From JAKRSD01 sp964473995 (GTDB lineage: Bacteria > Bacteroidota > Bacteroidia > CAIKAF01): a stretch of 5,799 nt of DNA. The stretch spans positions 1 to 5,799 of the forward strand of contig CAYYRB010000096.1 in NCBI GenBank assembly GCA_964473995.1, read 5' to 3'. This document shows, piece after piece, positions 5,661 to 5,799 of this stretch (the first letter of the stretch is position 1; each line of letters opens with the position of its first letter). Below the pieces are notes generated by a model, which made no database searches, had not been told where the DNA came from, and worked only from the letters and a program-made list of their open reading frames with translations. A program made the position numbers and the translations under genes.

Positions 5661-5799
5661 GCAACTGGTGTTTTTTTGATTTTCTTTTCCAGAGCCATGG
5701 CTTCCGAACGTGTGGGCTTATCGATGGAAAGTACCGGTTTCCAAGGTTTGTACGGCTTGGTGGAATTAACCTCACCGTTGTTATGCCTTTTCAGGCGCT
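5561..5799 (-). CDS. GIY-YIG endonuclease family protein, 3' part (N-terminus outside the window)
   Basis: The minus-strand frame beginning at 5797 is open for 78 codons to TAA at 5561-5563. Its first 42 residues match the C-terminal half of small single-domain GIY-YIG proteins. They read RLKRHNNG, then STKPYKPWKPVLS, then TRSEAMALEKKIKK. The Arg of the RL.RH helix and the Glu residues of the SEAM..E..IK helix correspond to the conserved active-site region. The GIY and YIG motifs themselves would lie beyond the right edge. Small stand-alone members of this family (about 80-100 residues) are common in Bacteroidota; their role is unclear, although the fold is a metal-dependent DNA nuclease. The usual ending (KKSR.YI..LI-like) is missing. 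After KKIKK the frame runs on for 36 residues without family resemblance and overlaps the end of the convergent upstream gene. This may be a lost original stop, a frameshift near the A7 run at 5671-5677, or a natural variant. Confidence 0.75.
   Translation of the reverse strand, partial: RLKRHNNGEVNSTKPYKPWKPVLSIDKPTRSEAMALEKKIKKTPVAQYTLGSPSTRTCISFTLSTSEVLKGGLRAPSQ

Noticed and set aside
5590..5775. 61-codon minus-strand frame starting with ATG at 5775
   Set aside because: It is out of frame with the clear GIY-YIG match over 5672-5797. It was considered only as a possible frameshift continuation and shows no family ending.

Overview
The window looks like chromosomal DNA from a free-living or environmental member of the Bacteroidota, possibly near the Chitinophagales or Saprospiria. 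Three things support this: a C-terminal type IX secretion (Por) sorting domain on the large minus-strand gene, TAnnTTTG-type promoter boxes in place of E. coli-like ones, and start codons with no clear Shine-Dalgarno sequence. Genus and species cannot be read from the sequence.

Layout: (1) 35-598 (+) is a complete efp gene for elongation factor P, with a promoter-like box just upstream and a hairpin/T-tract terminator that overlaps its stop codon. (2) 655-2235 (-) converges on efp and encodes a secreted alpha/beta hydrolase of the cutinase/chlorophyllase-like type, followed by an Ig/PKD-like stretch and a type IX sorting domain. It is interrupted by exactly 100 N (1222-1321), an assembly gap, so the middle of the protein is unknown. 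(3) 2236-2460 is a 225-base T-rich divergent intergenic region with an AT palindrome, a perfect 7-bp inverted repeat and a consensus -7 box very close to the next start codon. (4) 2461-4659 (+) encodes an exported protein with degenerate MORN-like repeats and an unrecognised C-terminal domain. (5) 4659-5660 (+) overlaps it by one base (TAATG) and encodes a second exported protein, with a probable Ig-like N-terminal half and a C-terminal part carrying a CxxC motif. (6) 5561-5799 (-) is the 3' part of a GIY-YIG endonuclease gene that runs off the right edge and overlaps the end of gene 5 antisense.

How the genes relate: efp is housekeeping (rescue of ribosomes stalled at polyproline). The hydrolase is probably a stand-alone extracellular enzyme transcribed from its own promoter. 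The two exported proteins at 2461-5660 form a translationally coupled pair and probably act together in the cell envelope; their function is unknown and they are the best candidate here for something undescribed. Other points worth a second look are the EF-P tip loop, which lacks the usual modifiable lysine, cysteines placed directly beside the hydrolase catalytic Asp and His, and the aberrant tail of the GIY-YIG protein. I see no mobile element, CRISPR array, tRNA or rRNA.
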